Assembly (NCBI RefSeq): GCF_019669965.1
Contig: NZ_AP019781.1
Coordinates: 434,001-498,000, forward strand
Origin: Methanoculleus chikugoensis
Lineage (GTDB): Archaea > Halobacteriota > Methanomicrobia > Methanomicrobiales > Methanoculleaceae
Reading direction: 5' to 3'
Length of the DNA stretch: 64,000 nt
Positions 8,163 through 15,962 of the stretch are shown piece after piece; positions within the stretch are counted from its first letter, which is position 1, and each line of letters starts with the position of its first letter. A program made the translations under genes and the position numbers. The notes beneath the pieces are model-generated. The model ran no database searches. It worked only from the letters and a program-made list of their open reading frames with translations, and was not told where the DNA came from.

Positions 8163-8651
8163 ATGCGGAACCTGAGCATCGAGGTCGATTTCGACCGGTT
8201 TCCCCCGGAGCATACCTGTGACGGGGAGAACATCTCCCCGGCGATACGGGTTCGCGGGTCAGACGCACCCTACCTTGCGGTCATCGTGGACGACCCGGAT
8301 GCGCCGCGGGGCACGTTCACTCACTGGCTCGTCTGGAACATCCCGTCGACCGAGATCCCCGAAGGCATCCCGCCGGAGCCCCGGGTCTCCCGCCCTGTTG
8401 CGGCCGTCCAGGGGACGAACGATTTTCGGAGGATCGGCTACGCCGGCCCCTGCCCCCCGAAAGGGGCATCGCACCGCTTTTTCCTACGGGTCTGGAGCGT
8501 GGAGCGGGAGCTCGATATTCCCCCCGGCTCGGGCCGTGCCGCACTTGAGGACGCGCTCGCGGCCGCCGCCACCGGCTACGGGGAGACGATGGCGACCTAC
8601 GAGCGCAGGAAGGTTTTCGCATCCACGCCCGGAGCCGGGACCCGGACCTGA
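8163..8651 (+). CDS. PEBP/YbhB-YbcL family protein, copy 2 of 4
   Basis: A 162-residue paralogue with the most canonical motifs of the four: CDGENISPAI, VDDPDAPRGTFTHWLVWNIP, VQGTNDFRRIGYAGPCPPKG and SHRFFLRVWS. It has its own promoter-like TATA box (GTATATAC, about 8118-8125) and a strong GGAGGAGG Shine-Dalgarno (about 8148-8155), so it may be transcribed separately. If only one copy keeps the ancestral ligand-binding role, this is the best candidate. Confidence 0.9.
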   Translation: MRNLSIEVDFDRFPPEHTCDGENISPAIRVRGSDAPYLAVIVDDPDAPRGTFTHWLVWNIPSTEIPEGIPPEPRVSRPVAAVQGTNDFRRIGYAGPCPPKGASHRFFLRVWSVERELDIPPGSGRAALEDALAAAATGYGETMATYERRKVFASTPGAGTRT

Positions 8652-8703
8652 AGGAGTCTCCGGCCCCGCAACCTTTTTGCCGTTCTTCGTGAAAAAGCCC
8701 TGC

Positions 8704-9171
8704 ATGGGCTCAAACGTCATCAGCCTGTCTGTCTCCCTCCGTTCGGCGGAACTTCCCATCTGGAACACCTGTGACGGCCCCGATCTCTCTCCGGAACTGA
8801 GAATCCGCGGTCTATCGGATGAGATGCGATCGATGGCGGTCTTTGCGCTGAACCCCTTCGAACCCGGATGCTCCTTCACGACCTGGATCGCCTGGAACCT
8901 CTCGCCGTCGCCCCTGATCCCGGAGGGCATCCCGCCGCAGGGCGTCGTCACGGCTCCGGTGAATGCCGTCCAGGGGACGAACGACTACGGGAGCGTCGGG
9001 TGGCGCGGTCCCTGTCCTCCCCCGGGCGAGACGCACCGCTGTCTCTTCAAGGTCTACGGGCTCGACGCCATGCTCGATCTCGCGCCCGGCGCAGGCAAGC
9101 ACGACCTCATCGACGCGATGCGGGGCCACGTCCTCGGGTTCGGCGAGACCGCCGCCATGTACTCCCGGTGA
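8704..9171 (+). CDS. PEBP/YbhB-YbcL family protein, copy 3 of 4 (diverged pocket)
   Basis: A 155-residue paralogue starting MGSNVISL. It keeps CDGPDLSPEL, VQGTNDYGSVGWRGPCPPPG and THRCLFKVYG. The DPDAP block is replaced by ALNPFEPGCSFTTWIAWNL, so the pocket Asp residues are changed. The frame stays open far upstream over copy 2 only because of codon bias, so the start was placed at the family N-terminus. Ligand preference is probably altered. Confidence 0.87.
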   Translation: MGSNVISLSVSLRSAELPIWNTCDGPDLSPELRIRGLSDEMRSMAVFALNPFEPGCSFTTWIAWNLSPSPLIPEGIPPQGVVTAPVNAVQGTNDYGSVGWRGPCPPPGETHRCLFKVYGLDAMLDLAPGAGKHDLIDAMRGHVLGFGETAAMYSR

Positions 9172-9227
9172 CCGCACGCACCATTTTTATACCATGTTCT
9201 GGAAAGTGAGTATCGAAGGAGTCTGAT

Positions 9228-9686
9228 ATGGCGCAAAAACTGGTAGTAAGCCTGGATTTTGAAGAGTTCCCACCGGAGTACACCTGCCGGGGAGCGAACC
9301 GCTCGCCCTCTATCCGGATCGAAGGGATTCTCCCGAACATCAAGTCGCTCGCGATCCTTGCGACGACGAGCCCCGAGGAAGGGCCGTCAAAGGTGGCGTG
9401 GGTTCTCTGGAACCTCCCCGCCGTTCCACTGATCCCCGAAGGGTTCCCGGAAGGGGGGACGGTGGAGTCGCCGCTCCACGCCGTACAGGGCACAAACGAT
9501 TTCGAAACCCTCGGTTACCGGGGACCCTGCCCGGAGGCCGAAGCGGCCGAAGCCTACCTCTTCCGTGTCTACGCGCTCGATATCGATCTTGCACTCGCGC
9601 CCGGGGCGACCTGGGAGGAGATGGTCCGGGCGATGAATGGATCGATAAACCAGTCCGGGGAGGCTGTGGTCTTCGCCATGGGGTAG
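9228..9686 (+). CDS. PEBP/YbhB-YbcL family protein, copy 4 of 4 (most diverged)
   Basis: A 152-residue paralogue. CRGANRSPSIRIEG and VQGTNDFETLGYRGPCP are kept. The DPDAP block is lost (ATTSPEEGPSKVAWVLWNLP) and the pocket His-Arg is gone (AEAYLFRVYA). It has its own TATA-like box (TTTTTATACC, about 9184-9193) and Shine-Dalgarno GAAGGAG. Retaining the fold while losing two pocket elements suggests a changed or structural role. Confidence 0.87.
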   Translation: MAQKLVVSLDFEEFPPEYTCRGANRSPSIRIEGILPNIKSLAILATTSPEEGPSKVAWVLWNLPAVPLIPEGFPEGGTVESPLHAVQGTNDFETLGYRGPCPEAEAAEAYLFRVYALDIDLALAPGATWEEMVRAMNGSINQSGEAVVFAMG

Positions 9687-9729
9687 GGGCCGAACCGGCG
9701 CCCCGCGCCAAAAAGAGGGTGCCGGCCCT

Positions 9730-10182
9730 CTACATGGGTATGGGGGCGGCTGCTTCCGGCATGGGGGGGCTTTGTTTCTCGATGTTCTTTGCAATAGCGG
9801 CCATCTCCTCCCCGAGCATCCGGACGATATCGTCCATCGTGATGATCCCGATCAGTTTCCCGCCGTCGTCGACGATCGGCATCCGTCTGATGCCCTCGGC
9901 GGTCATCTTCTGGATGGCCTCGTAGATCCCCATGCTGTCCCGGAAGGTGATCACGCCCCGGGTCAGGATATCGCTCACCCGGACCTCGCCCGGATTCCTC
10001 TCCTGCGCCGTGACCCTGATCGCGAGATCGCGGTCGGTGACTATGCCGGTAGGCCGGTTGTCGCCGGTTACGACGACGACGCTTCCGACGTTCTTCTCCC
10101 CCATGATCCTCGCCACTTCCACCGCCGGTGTGTCCGGCGAGACAGCGACGACCTGCTCACGGCAGCACTTCACAATTCCCAT
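9730..10182 (-). CDS. CBS-domain pair protein
   Basis: A 150-residue protein with two CBS motifs: TPAVEVARIMGEKNVGSVVVV...GIVTDRDL and DSMGIYEAIQKMTAEGIRRMPIVDD...GIITMDDIVRML. It ends in a Met/Pro/Ala tail. Such stand-alone pairs bind adenosyl ligands (AMP, ATP, SAM) and regulate partners. The start at 10182 (MGIVKCCREQ) is fixed by a GGAGG Shine-Dalgarno about 8 nt upstream on the minus strand; an ATG at 10215 lacks one. Partner unknown. Confidence 0.88.
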   Translation of the reverse strand: MGIVKCCREQVVAVSPDTPAVEVARIMGEKNVGSVVVVTGDNRPTGIVTDRDLAIRVTAQERNPGEVRVSDILTRGVITFRDSMGIYEAIQKMTAEGIRRMPIVDDGGKLIGIITMDDIVRMLGEEMAAIAKNIEKQSPPMPEAAAPIPM

Positions 10183-10303
10183 ATACGTTTCCTCCGTTGA
10201 CGACGACTGACTCATGCCGGTATGGTATATGAACGTAACCCGTATCCGCCGGCGGGGTCTCCTTTCCTTATATACAATCGAGGACAGATCGTATCGCACA
10301 GAA

Positions 10304-10732
10304 ATGGACTGGTTATTGATCGCTCTCATCGTGGCGGGTCTCTCGGTCTTCGGGATCGTCTCAAGCATCGACAACGCCATCATCAATGCCGACGTTCTCG
10401 CGACGATGGGGGAGAAAGCCCACAGGTGATTCCTCCTCTGGGGCCTGATTGTTGCAGTCTTCGTCGTCCGCGGGCTCCTGCCGTGGCCGATCGTATGGGC
10501 GACGACCCCGTCGCTCGGGCCCGTAGGGGCGCCCCTTGCGACGTTCTCAAGCGATCCCGCGGTCACCGGGGCGATGTACTCCATCCTGGTGCTCGGAACG
10601 ATCATGCTCGCGGACAGTTTCGGGCTCCCTATCCCGGCCTGGCTCTCGCCGGTGGCGACGTTCGCCATCGTCGGCTACTTCCTCTACCGCTCGGTGCATG
10701 AGCAGAAGAAGGGTGCCGCCGGCGCCGCGTGA
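10304..10732 (+). pseudogene. DUF475-type integral membrane protein, interrupted by in-frame TGA and internally deleted
   Basis: The frame beginning at 10304 reads MDWLLIALIVAGLSVFGIVS, then SIDNAIINADVLATM and KAHR. It meets TGA at 10427-10429 and continues without shift as FLLWGLIVAVFVVRGLLPW until the true stop at 10730-10732. The block resembles DUF475 (TerC-like) proteins, in which Trp would be expected at the TGA, a one-base change from TGG. The N-terminal block joins directly to a C-terminal one (PAWLSPVATFAIVGYFLYRS). The gene is thus about 143 codons, where the family is usually over 300, which indicates a large in-frame internal deletion as well. A TATA box (CTTATATAC, 10267-10275) and short leader remain. 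TGA is a stop elsewhere here (mcrB ends in TGA), so readthrough is not assumed. Confidence 0.72.
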
Positions 10733-10821
10733 CCGGGGCCTGCAGGCCCCCGCCGTCCTCCCTTCGTGCCGGGCGTCGGGTTCGAAAAGATTATCCGGAT
10801 ATGGCGACGAACCATTGGGCC

Positions 10822-11397
10822 ATGACAAAACGTTCCATCGGTCCGCGAACCCTTCTCTACCCCCATCCCGACCTGATCATCGGAACCTACGATGCTTCCG
10901 GCCGTCCGGATGCCATGGCTGCGGCGTGGGGCGGCATCTGCTCGTCCCGTCCCCCGTCGGTGGCGGTCTCGGTACAGAAGACCCGGCAGACCTACGCGAA
11001 CCTGGTCGAGCAGCGCGAGTTCACGATCAGCATCCCCTCGACGGACTACGTCAGGGAGGCCGACTACTTCGGCATCGTCTCCGGCCGGGACGAGGAGAAG
11101 TTCGCCGCGACGGGGCTCACGCCGGTGAAGAGCGATCTCGTGAACGCTCCCTATGTCGGTGAGTTCCCGGTCGTCCTCGAGTGCCGTCTCCTCCAGACGG
11201 TCGAGATCGGCGTGCACACCCAGTTCATCGGGGAGATCCTGGACGTGAAGGTGGAAGAGAGCGTCCTCGGGGAGGACGGCAGGCCCGATATCGAGAAGAT
11301 CCGGCCGTTCGCCTACGACTCGATGCGGCAGGAGTACTACGGGTTCGGGAAGGTGCTCGCGAAGGCCTTCTCGGCAGGGAAGGAACTCAAGAAATAA
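10822..11397 (+). CDS. Flavin reductase-like FMN-binding protein
   Basis: About 191 residues with the split-barrel FMN-binding fold. It starts MTKRSIGPRTLLYPHPDLIIGTY. It then has the family blocks AMAAAWGGICSSRPPSVAVSV, FTISIPSTDYVREADYFGIVSG and a C-terminal HTQFIGEILDV. Homologues in methanogens are cytosolic flavoproteins of unknown electron partners, some described as flavoredoxins. An ATG at 10801 in frame is an alternative start. Neither has an obvious Shine-Dalgarno, and a weak TATA-like stretch near 10786-10796 favours a leaderless message from 10822. Confidence 0.85.
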   Translation: MTKRSIGPRTLLYPHPDLIIGTYDASGRPDAMAAAWGGICSSRPPSVAVSVQKTRQTYANLVEQREFTISIPSTDYVREADYFGIVSGRDEEKFAATGLTPVKSDLVNAPYVGEFPVVLECRLLQTVEIGVHTQFIGEILDVKVEESVLGEDGRPDIEKIRPFAYDSMRQEYYGFGKVLAKAFSAGKELKK

Positions 11398-11696
11398 CTC
11401 CTTTTTTGCCTCAAGCGATACCTCCGGCTCATCCGGATGCTACAGGGAGCAGCCGTTCTTTTCCGGGCTTCCCGGGAGCAGGTTGGAACGGCAGCGACAC
11501 CGGAGCGGCTGCCGCCTGCGCAGGGAATGGCTTCGTATAATGCAGGGTGTGCAGATAGGTTCCTAAAGCATCGTTTATCGACAAAAATGCAATATTCGCA
11601 TCTAACTTCTGAAAAATGCATTTTAACGCCGTTGTGTTATTCCGATAAGTTATTATGTAGTCGCTCGGGTATTATTGGGAACTGGAAGCCTTGCAG
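11398..11696. other. Intergenic region before the sensor kinase
   Basis: About 300 bp without a supported gene. The first half is GC-rich and follows a T6 run after the flavin reductase stop, a likely terminator. The second half (about 11555-11665) is AT-rich with several TATA-like stretches such as AAGTTATTATG (11648-11658), suitable for driving the kinase gene at 11697. No RNA gene or repeat was seen. Confidence 0.5.
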
Positions 11697-13133
11697 ATGG
11701 TTCGGTATTCCGTACTCTACGTCGATGATGAACCAGTCCTTCTCGAAATCGGTAAGTTATTTCTCGAGCGCTCGGGTGCCCTCGCCATAGAGACTGTCTC
11801 CTCCGCCCGGGAAGCCCTGAACCTGCTCGGAGAACAGCGCTGCGATGCCGTCGTCGCCGACTACCAGATGCCGGAGATGGACGGCATCGAACTCCTGAAG
11901 GAGGTGCGGCAGCACTTCGAGGATATCTCGTTCATCCTCTTCACCGGGCGCGGCCGTGAGGAGGTCGTCGTGGAGGCGCTCAATCACGGTGCGGACGGCT
12001 ATATCCAGAAAGGAGGCGACCCCCACTCGCAGTTTGCCGAGCTTGAGCACCGGGTCGTGCGGGCGGTGGAGCGCCGACGCGCCATTCTGGCGCTACGTGA
12101 CTCCGAAAAGCGCTACCGCGCTCTCTTCGAGGGGGCGAACGATCCTATATTCATCTTCGAGGAGGATCGGTTCGCCGACTGCAACTCAAAGGCCCTCGAG
12201 ACCTTTCGGTGCACCCGGGAGTTTCTCATCAGGAAGACCCCCTGGGATCTCTCAAGCCCCGTTCAGCCGGACGGTGTTCCGGCGCTTGCGAGCGCTGTCG
12301 AGAAGATGCAGGCGGCGTACTCCGGGCAGCCGCAGTTCTTCGAGTGGCGGATCACCGCACCGAGCGGGAAGCGTTACGATACGGAGATGAGTGTGAGCCG
12401 GCTGGACGTGAAAGGCCCGCGCCAGCTTCAGGCCATCGTCCGGGACGTCACCGCGCGAAAGCAGACGGAAGCCGCGTTGATAGCCGCGAACCGGAAGATG
12501 CACCTGCTCTCCGGCATCACCCGGCACGACATCCTCAACCAGCTGACCGTCCTTCAGGGCAACCTGGAGTTCATGAGAGAGCGGATAACCGATCCGGTTC
12601 TCCTTGGTTACATGGACAGGCAGCAGCAGGCCCTTGGGTTCATCAGCCGCCAGATTGCGTTCACCCAGGACTATCAGGACCTCGGGGTCCGGGCCCCGGA
12701 TTACCGGGGACTTCGGGAATGCGTGGCACATGCGGCGGCGGACCTCGACGCCCGGGATCTCACTCTCCTTACCGAATCCGGAAGATTTGAGATCTACGCC
12801 GACCCGATGCTGGAGAAGGTATTCTATAACCTCTTCGAGAATTCGGTCAGGTATGCCGGGCCGGCTCCGGAGGTCAGGGTCGGGTGCCGGCGCCGGGGGG
12901 AGAGCCTTGTCATCGTCGTAGAGGACAACGGTCCCGGGATACCGGCACACGAGAAAGAGAGGATATTCATACGTGGTTTCGGCAGGAACACCGGCCTCGG
13001 CCTCTTTATGGTGCGGGAAATCCTCTCGACCACCGGGATCGGCATTCGGGAGACCGGAGACCCCGGACGGGGTGCGCGGTTCGAGATACTGGTCCCGCAA
13101 GGCGGCTGGCGGGTCCTCGATGCCGGCGCCTGA
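11697..13133 (+). CDS. REC-PAS-histidine kinase (hybrid sensor kinase)
   Basis: A soluble 478-residue protein. An N-terminal receiver domain (YSVLYVDDEPVLL, phosphoacceptor Asp55 in VVADYQMPEMDG, Lys in GYIQKGG) is followed by a PAS domain from about residue 135 (SEKRYRALFEGANDPIFIF). Next comes a dimerisation helix with probable phospho-His in ITRHDILNQLTVLQGN, and an HATPase domain (NLFENSVRYA, VEDNGPGIP, NTGLGLFMVREIL). This order, with the receiver first and no membrane segment, is common in Methanomicrobia. The input to the receiver and the downstream partner are unknown; no regulator gene lies beside it. ATG 11697 is preferred to TTG 11691. Confidence 0.92.
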   Translation: MVRYSVLYVDDEPVLLEIGKLFLERSGALAIETVSSAREALNLLGEQRCDAVVADYQMPEMDGIELLKEVRQHFEDISFILFTGRGREEVVVEALNHGADGYIQKGGDPHSQFAELEHRVVRAVERRRAILALRDSEKRYRALFEGANDPIFIFEEDRFADCNSKALETFRCTREFLIRKTPWDLSSPVQPDGVPALASAVEKMQAAYSGQPQFFEWRITAPSGKRYDTEMSVSRLDVKGPRQLQAIVRDVTARKQTEAALIAANRKMHLLSGITRHDILNQLTVLQGNLEFMRERITDPVLLGYMDRQQQALGFISRQIAFTQDYQDLGVRAPDYRGLRECVAHAAADLDARDLTLLTESGRFEIYADPMLEKVFYNLFENSVRYAGPAPEVRVGCRRRGESLVIVVEDNGPGIPAHEKERIFIRGFGRNTGLGLFMVREILSTTGIGIRETGDPGRGARFEILVPQGGWRVLDAGA

Positions 13134-13137
13134 GCCG

Positions 13138-13302
13138 TCACCGTTGCCGGTCCCGCTTCGCCTCGACCCACCGTTTTCGCTTCCCGCACCGTTCGCACCG
13201 CTGCTCCCACTCGATGACGTTTGAGGAGTACTGGTCGTATCCCCGCTTCCTGCCCCACCTGTGGAGCCCTATTCTGCAGAGGATCTGTCCGATGGCTGTC
13301 AT
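13138..13302 (-). CDS. Small zinc-ribbon-like protein (DUF1660-like)
   Basis: A 54-residue reading frame on the minus strand in the gap after the kinase gene. It begins MTAIGQILCRIGLHRWG, continues with SSNVIEWEQRCERCGKRKRW, and ends RDRQR. The Cys9, His14 and later Cys-x2-Cys pattern resembles short DUF1660-type proteins, whose LC.IGLH.W start and CxxCG motif suggest zinc binding. Length is below common gene-finder cut-offs. It is convergent with the kinase (stop 5 bp past the kinase stop). CTTATAGAC at about 13317-13309 could be a promoter box. Function unknown. Confidence 0.6.
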   Translation of the reverse strand: MTAIGQILCRIGLHRWGRKRGYDQYSSNVIEWEQRCERCGKRKRWVEAKRDRQR

Positions 13303-13460
13303 GGGTGTCTATAAGCTGATCTTTCGTCCGGACGGATGAATGTTGGCTTCTCCTGCGAAGGGCCGATCCTCTGCCGACATTTCTTCCGGGGACGTCCGGG
13401 AAGGTTTTTTATCGGATACAGCAGTATCTTCTACCATCGAGAACCGTAACGGATGATCCT

Positions 13461-14258
13461 ATGGCGTTTATTTACTACGGGCAGGGAGTTTCGTCTCTTT
13501 ACCGCGATTTCGTGGAACGGCTGATGTCGCAGCTCGCGCTCAGGGGCACGGAGATCACGCACCAGGAGATCGGGGATGCGTCTTCACGGATGGATGTCCG
13601 GCATATCGGCGAAGAGGGACGCATGGAGATCACGGTCGACCGCGAGAACGTCCGGGTGAGTTACACCGTCAACCGGGAGCGTAAAGAGGTCAAGAAGGGT
13701 ATCGCGGGAGCCATCACCGGGGCGGGCATCGGGGGTCTCCTCGGCGGCATACTCCGAGGCGACCGGGACGTCGGCGACATCGTCGGCGGAGCCATCGGGG
13801 GCGCGGCGGCCGGCGGGGCGTACGGCGCCTATGACGGCTACGAGTCTTCCCGCGAGGAGAGGACGGCGTTTGCGGAAGTGCTCGCGCAGGCGGTCAGGGA
13901 CGTCGAGGACGAACTCCAGTCGATCATCGAGGGACAGGAGGAGGCGCGCGAGGCTCTCCGCGAGCGCGGCCGGCAGAAGCGGGAGGAAGACCTCGCCCGG
14001 ACGGAGGAGTTGCGCGAGCTCCTGGAGGAACTCTACGGCGATCTCCTCGCCGTCCAGGAAGAGGTCGAGCTTGCGGCCGCCGAGGGGCAGGACGTCAGGA
14101 AGTCCCGGGCGCGGACCGACCGGGCCGAGACCCTCTACCTGGAGGCGGAAGCGGCCCTCGAAGAGGGCAACCACGCCATCGTGAAGGCGAAGACGAAAGC
14201 CGCCCGGGCGATGGTGGACGGCGCCCGGGACGTCCTGGAGAACGCCGGGGACGAGTAG
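13461..14258 (+). CDS. Glycine-zipper and coiled-coil protein of unknown function
   Basis: 265 residues. Residues 1-70 form a mixed alpha/beta domain (MAFIYYGQGVSSLYRDFVERL...). This is followed by a glycine-zipper stretch (about 78-122, KGIAGAITGAGIGGLLGG, then VGGAIGGAAAGGAYGAY) able to insert in or lie on a membrane. The last 140 residues are a highly charged helix with coiled-coil character (EEARE, REEDLARTEELRELLEELYGDL). No signal peptide is evident. I do not recognise the family. The architecture suggests a membrane-associated oligomer. TATA-like TTTTTTATC lies at about 13404-13412. Confidence 0.8.
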   Translation: MAFIYYGQGVSSLYRDFVERLMSQLALRGTEITHQEIGDASSRMDVRHIGEEGRMEITVDRENVRVSYTVNRERKEVKKGIAGAITGAGIGGLLGGILRGDRDVGDIVGGAIGGAAAGGAYGAYDGYESSREERTAFAEVLAQAVRDVEDELQSIIEGQEEAREALRERGRQKREEDLARTEELRELLEELYGDLLAVQEEVELAAAEGQDVRKSRARTDRAETLYLEAEAALEEGNHAIVKAKTKAARAMVDGARDVLENAGDE

Positions 14259-14379
14259 GGGCCGGAGGAGACCGGCACCTGTCATAGTATCCTTTTTTTC
14301 AGGGTTTGGCGCGAAGTGGATAAACCTGCATCCATCAATCGGGCTTCGCGTGGAATACTCAGGTGTCTCTGTGCGTTAC

Positions 14380-14455
14380 CTCACGCGAAGTCACGAAGCC
14401 GCGAAGATTTCCTGTTTCTGACCTGCACTTCGCGCTCTTCGCGGCTTCGCGTGAG
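14380..14455. repeat. Dispersed hairpin repeat, locus A (short form)
   Basis: The segment opens with CTCACGCGAAG (14380-14390) and closes with its inverted copy CTTCGCGTGAG (14445-14455). Inside are GAAGCCGCGAAG on the left and CGCGCTCTTCGCGGCTTC on the right, so the whole can fold back on itself with an interrupted stem and a loop around 14410-14425. The same arms bound or punctuate the larger loci B, C and D. It lacks the inner hairpin units. Confidence 0.75.
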
Positions 14456-14479
14456 CCAATCCGGGAAAGATAGGGTTTT

Positions 14480-15598
14480 TCAGGGTATGATCTCGCAGCT
14501 GTTGTACTTCCGGTGAGCGAAATCCTCCATCCGGATTCTCCCGTCGCGGATGAGGGCCCGGATCTCGGGGAGCGCCGCCGAGAGCGCCGAGTGGAGGTTC
14601 TTCACCGTCCCGCAGACGATCCGCCGCCCTTCCTCCGGCCAGGGGCGGGTGATGTTCGAGTAGAGGCACCTCCCGCCGCAGAAGTCAAGGAGCCCGCATT
14701 CCGTGCAGGGGCTCCCCACGGTCGTCACCGGGAGGCGGCGGGGATCGGCGGTGGCGATATGCCCGGCGTAGTAGTCCTTCATCCCGACCATGATCGGGCA
14801 GGGGGCGATGTGCCCGTCGGTCATGACGCTGTAGTTCGCGTGGCCGCACCCGCACCGGAGCATGCTCGGCCGCGATAACAGCATATCCTCCACCGGGTCG
14901 ATGAAGGGATACCACCGGAGCACCCGTCCCTCGTCGCGCATCGTCTCGACCCAGTACTCGGCGAGCGACCGGATGCCGGGGTTGTAACACTCCTTCACCC
15001 ACGCGGTGTAGTCGCGCAAGGAGTAGTCGTTCCAGAAGTTCGCGTCCATCTGCCAGTGGACGGCCGGAAAGGAGAACCGGTCGTTTGCCGTGAGGTAGCG
15101 GACGGCCTCCACGATATCGGTGTCTTCGGTCACGGTCATCCGGGCGATCAGTTCGCCCGTAAACCCGCCTGCCACGAGGCCGTTGAGGTTTTTTGTGATC
15201 CGGCGAAACGTCCCCTCCCCGCGGTGAGCGTCGGTGAGTTCCTCGGGCCCATCGATCGAGACCAGGATCGTGTCAAACCGGTTCGCTGTTCCGGGTTCGA
15301 GGCGGTCGAGGAGGGTGCCGTTCGTGTGGAGGATCAGCGCCGAGACCGGGGCGTCGCGGGCGATCTCGCGGACGCGGTCGACAGCGAGCAGGGGCTCCCC
15401 GCCGTAGAAGGTCAGCACGGCGTCGGGATCCTTTGCGAGGAACCGGTAGAGGTCGGCAAGGTCGATATCGAGGTCGACCGGGAGGTCTTCGTCGATGACG
15501 ATATCGGGCTGTTCCGGCGGTTCGACGGTGAATGCCTTTCCCCGGCAGTAGGTGCAGCAGAGGTTGCAGTTGTCGGTCAGGATGAGGTGGTAGTACAC
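14480..15598 (-). CDS. Peptide-modifying-type radical SAM/SPASM protein (AF1577-like family)
   Basis: 372 residues. The radical SAM cluster motif is DNCNLCCTYC (Cys-x3-Cys-x2-Cys) at about residues 10-19, followed by FYGGEPLL and LHTNGTLLDRL. A SPASM-like auxiliary-cluster region follows: RCGCGHANYSVMTDGHIAPC, then CTECGLLDFCGGRCLYSN. Architecture and sequence fit the archaeal family described as putative peptide-modifying radical SAM, AF1577 type. No short precursor gene is evident within 130 bp on either side. The protein ends HRKYNSCEIIP. GTG at 15598 is preceded by an AT-rich box (CAAATATTACAAG, about 15619-15607), suggesting a leaderless mRNA. Confidence 0.82.
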   Translation of the reverse strand: MYYHLILTDNCNLCCTYCRGKAFTVEPPEQPDIVIDEDLPVDLDIDLADLYRFLAKDPDAVLTFYGGEPLLAVDRVREIARDAPVSALILHTNGTLLDRLEPGTANRFDTILVSIDGPEELTDAHRGEGTFRRITKNLNGLVAGGFTGELIARMTVTEDTDIVEAVRYLTANDRFSFPAVHWQMDANFWNDYSLRDYTAWVKECYNPGIRSLAEYWVETMRDEGRVLRWYPFIDPVEDMLLSRPSMLRCGCGHANYSVMTDGHIAPCPIMVGMKDYYAGHIATADPRRLPVTTVGSPCTECGLLDFCGGRCLYSNITRPWPEEGRRIVCGTVKNLHSALSAALPEIRALIRDGRIRMEDFAHRKYNSCEIIP

Positions 15599-15631
15599 GG
15601 ATGGTCTTGTAATATTTGGGCCCCGGGTGAA

Positions 15632-15640
15632 AAAAAGGTA
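15632..15640 (-). terminator. U-run terminator after hicA
   Basis: On the minus strand a CCTTTTTTTC run lies about 90 nt after the hicA stop and just before the radical SAM promoter box, consistent with the end of the hicBA transcript. Confidence 0.45.
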
Positions 15641-15728
15641 GGATAGAGGGCCCTTTCCATTGCTTTCCGGCTTACTCTACCAGGGTGGTATACTCGACGT
15701 TTGAGGACAACCCGGCGCTCGTGGGTCT

Positions 15729-15962
15729 TCACAGATCGAGAAACTCTTCTTTCGTAAGGTGGGCCTGCTTCAGGATTGAGATGAGTGTCCCTCGCGGGAT
15801 AGGGTCACGTCGGGGAACAATAACAAGCAGCTTGTTTCCGTCTTCCCCAATCTTATAGAGAGCTACATGACTCCCTTTTCCTCGGTGGGGAGCGTAATCG
15901 AACCTGGCTGCCTTCAGTTTCTTTATGACATCATCGGAAGAGATCAGAGGCAGTTTTGTCAT
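15729..15962 (-). CDS. hicA: HicA-family toxin (mRNA interferase)
   Basis: A 77-residue protein with a dsRBD-like HicA fold: PLISSDDVIKKLKAARFDY, then the catalytic-His region RGKGSHVALYK, and VIVPRRDPIPRGTLISILKQA. HicA toxins cleave mRNA. Its ATG overlaps the end of the upstream antitoxin gene by 4 bp. In most hic loci toxin precedes antitoxin; here the antitoxin comes first, a known variant. Confidence 0.88.
   Translation of the reverse strand: MTKLPLISSDDVIKKLKAARFDYAPHRGKGSHVALYKIGEDGNKLLVIVPRRDPIPRGTLISILKQAHLTKEEFLDL

Noticed and set aside
10427-10429. Selenocysteine at the DUF475 TGA
   Set aside because: Homologous position is Trp, no SECIS-like hairpin was noticed, and fwdB uses Cys, so there is no sign of Sec use in this organism.
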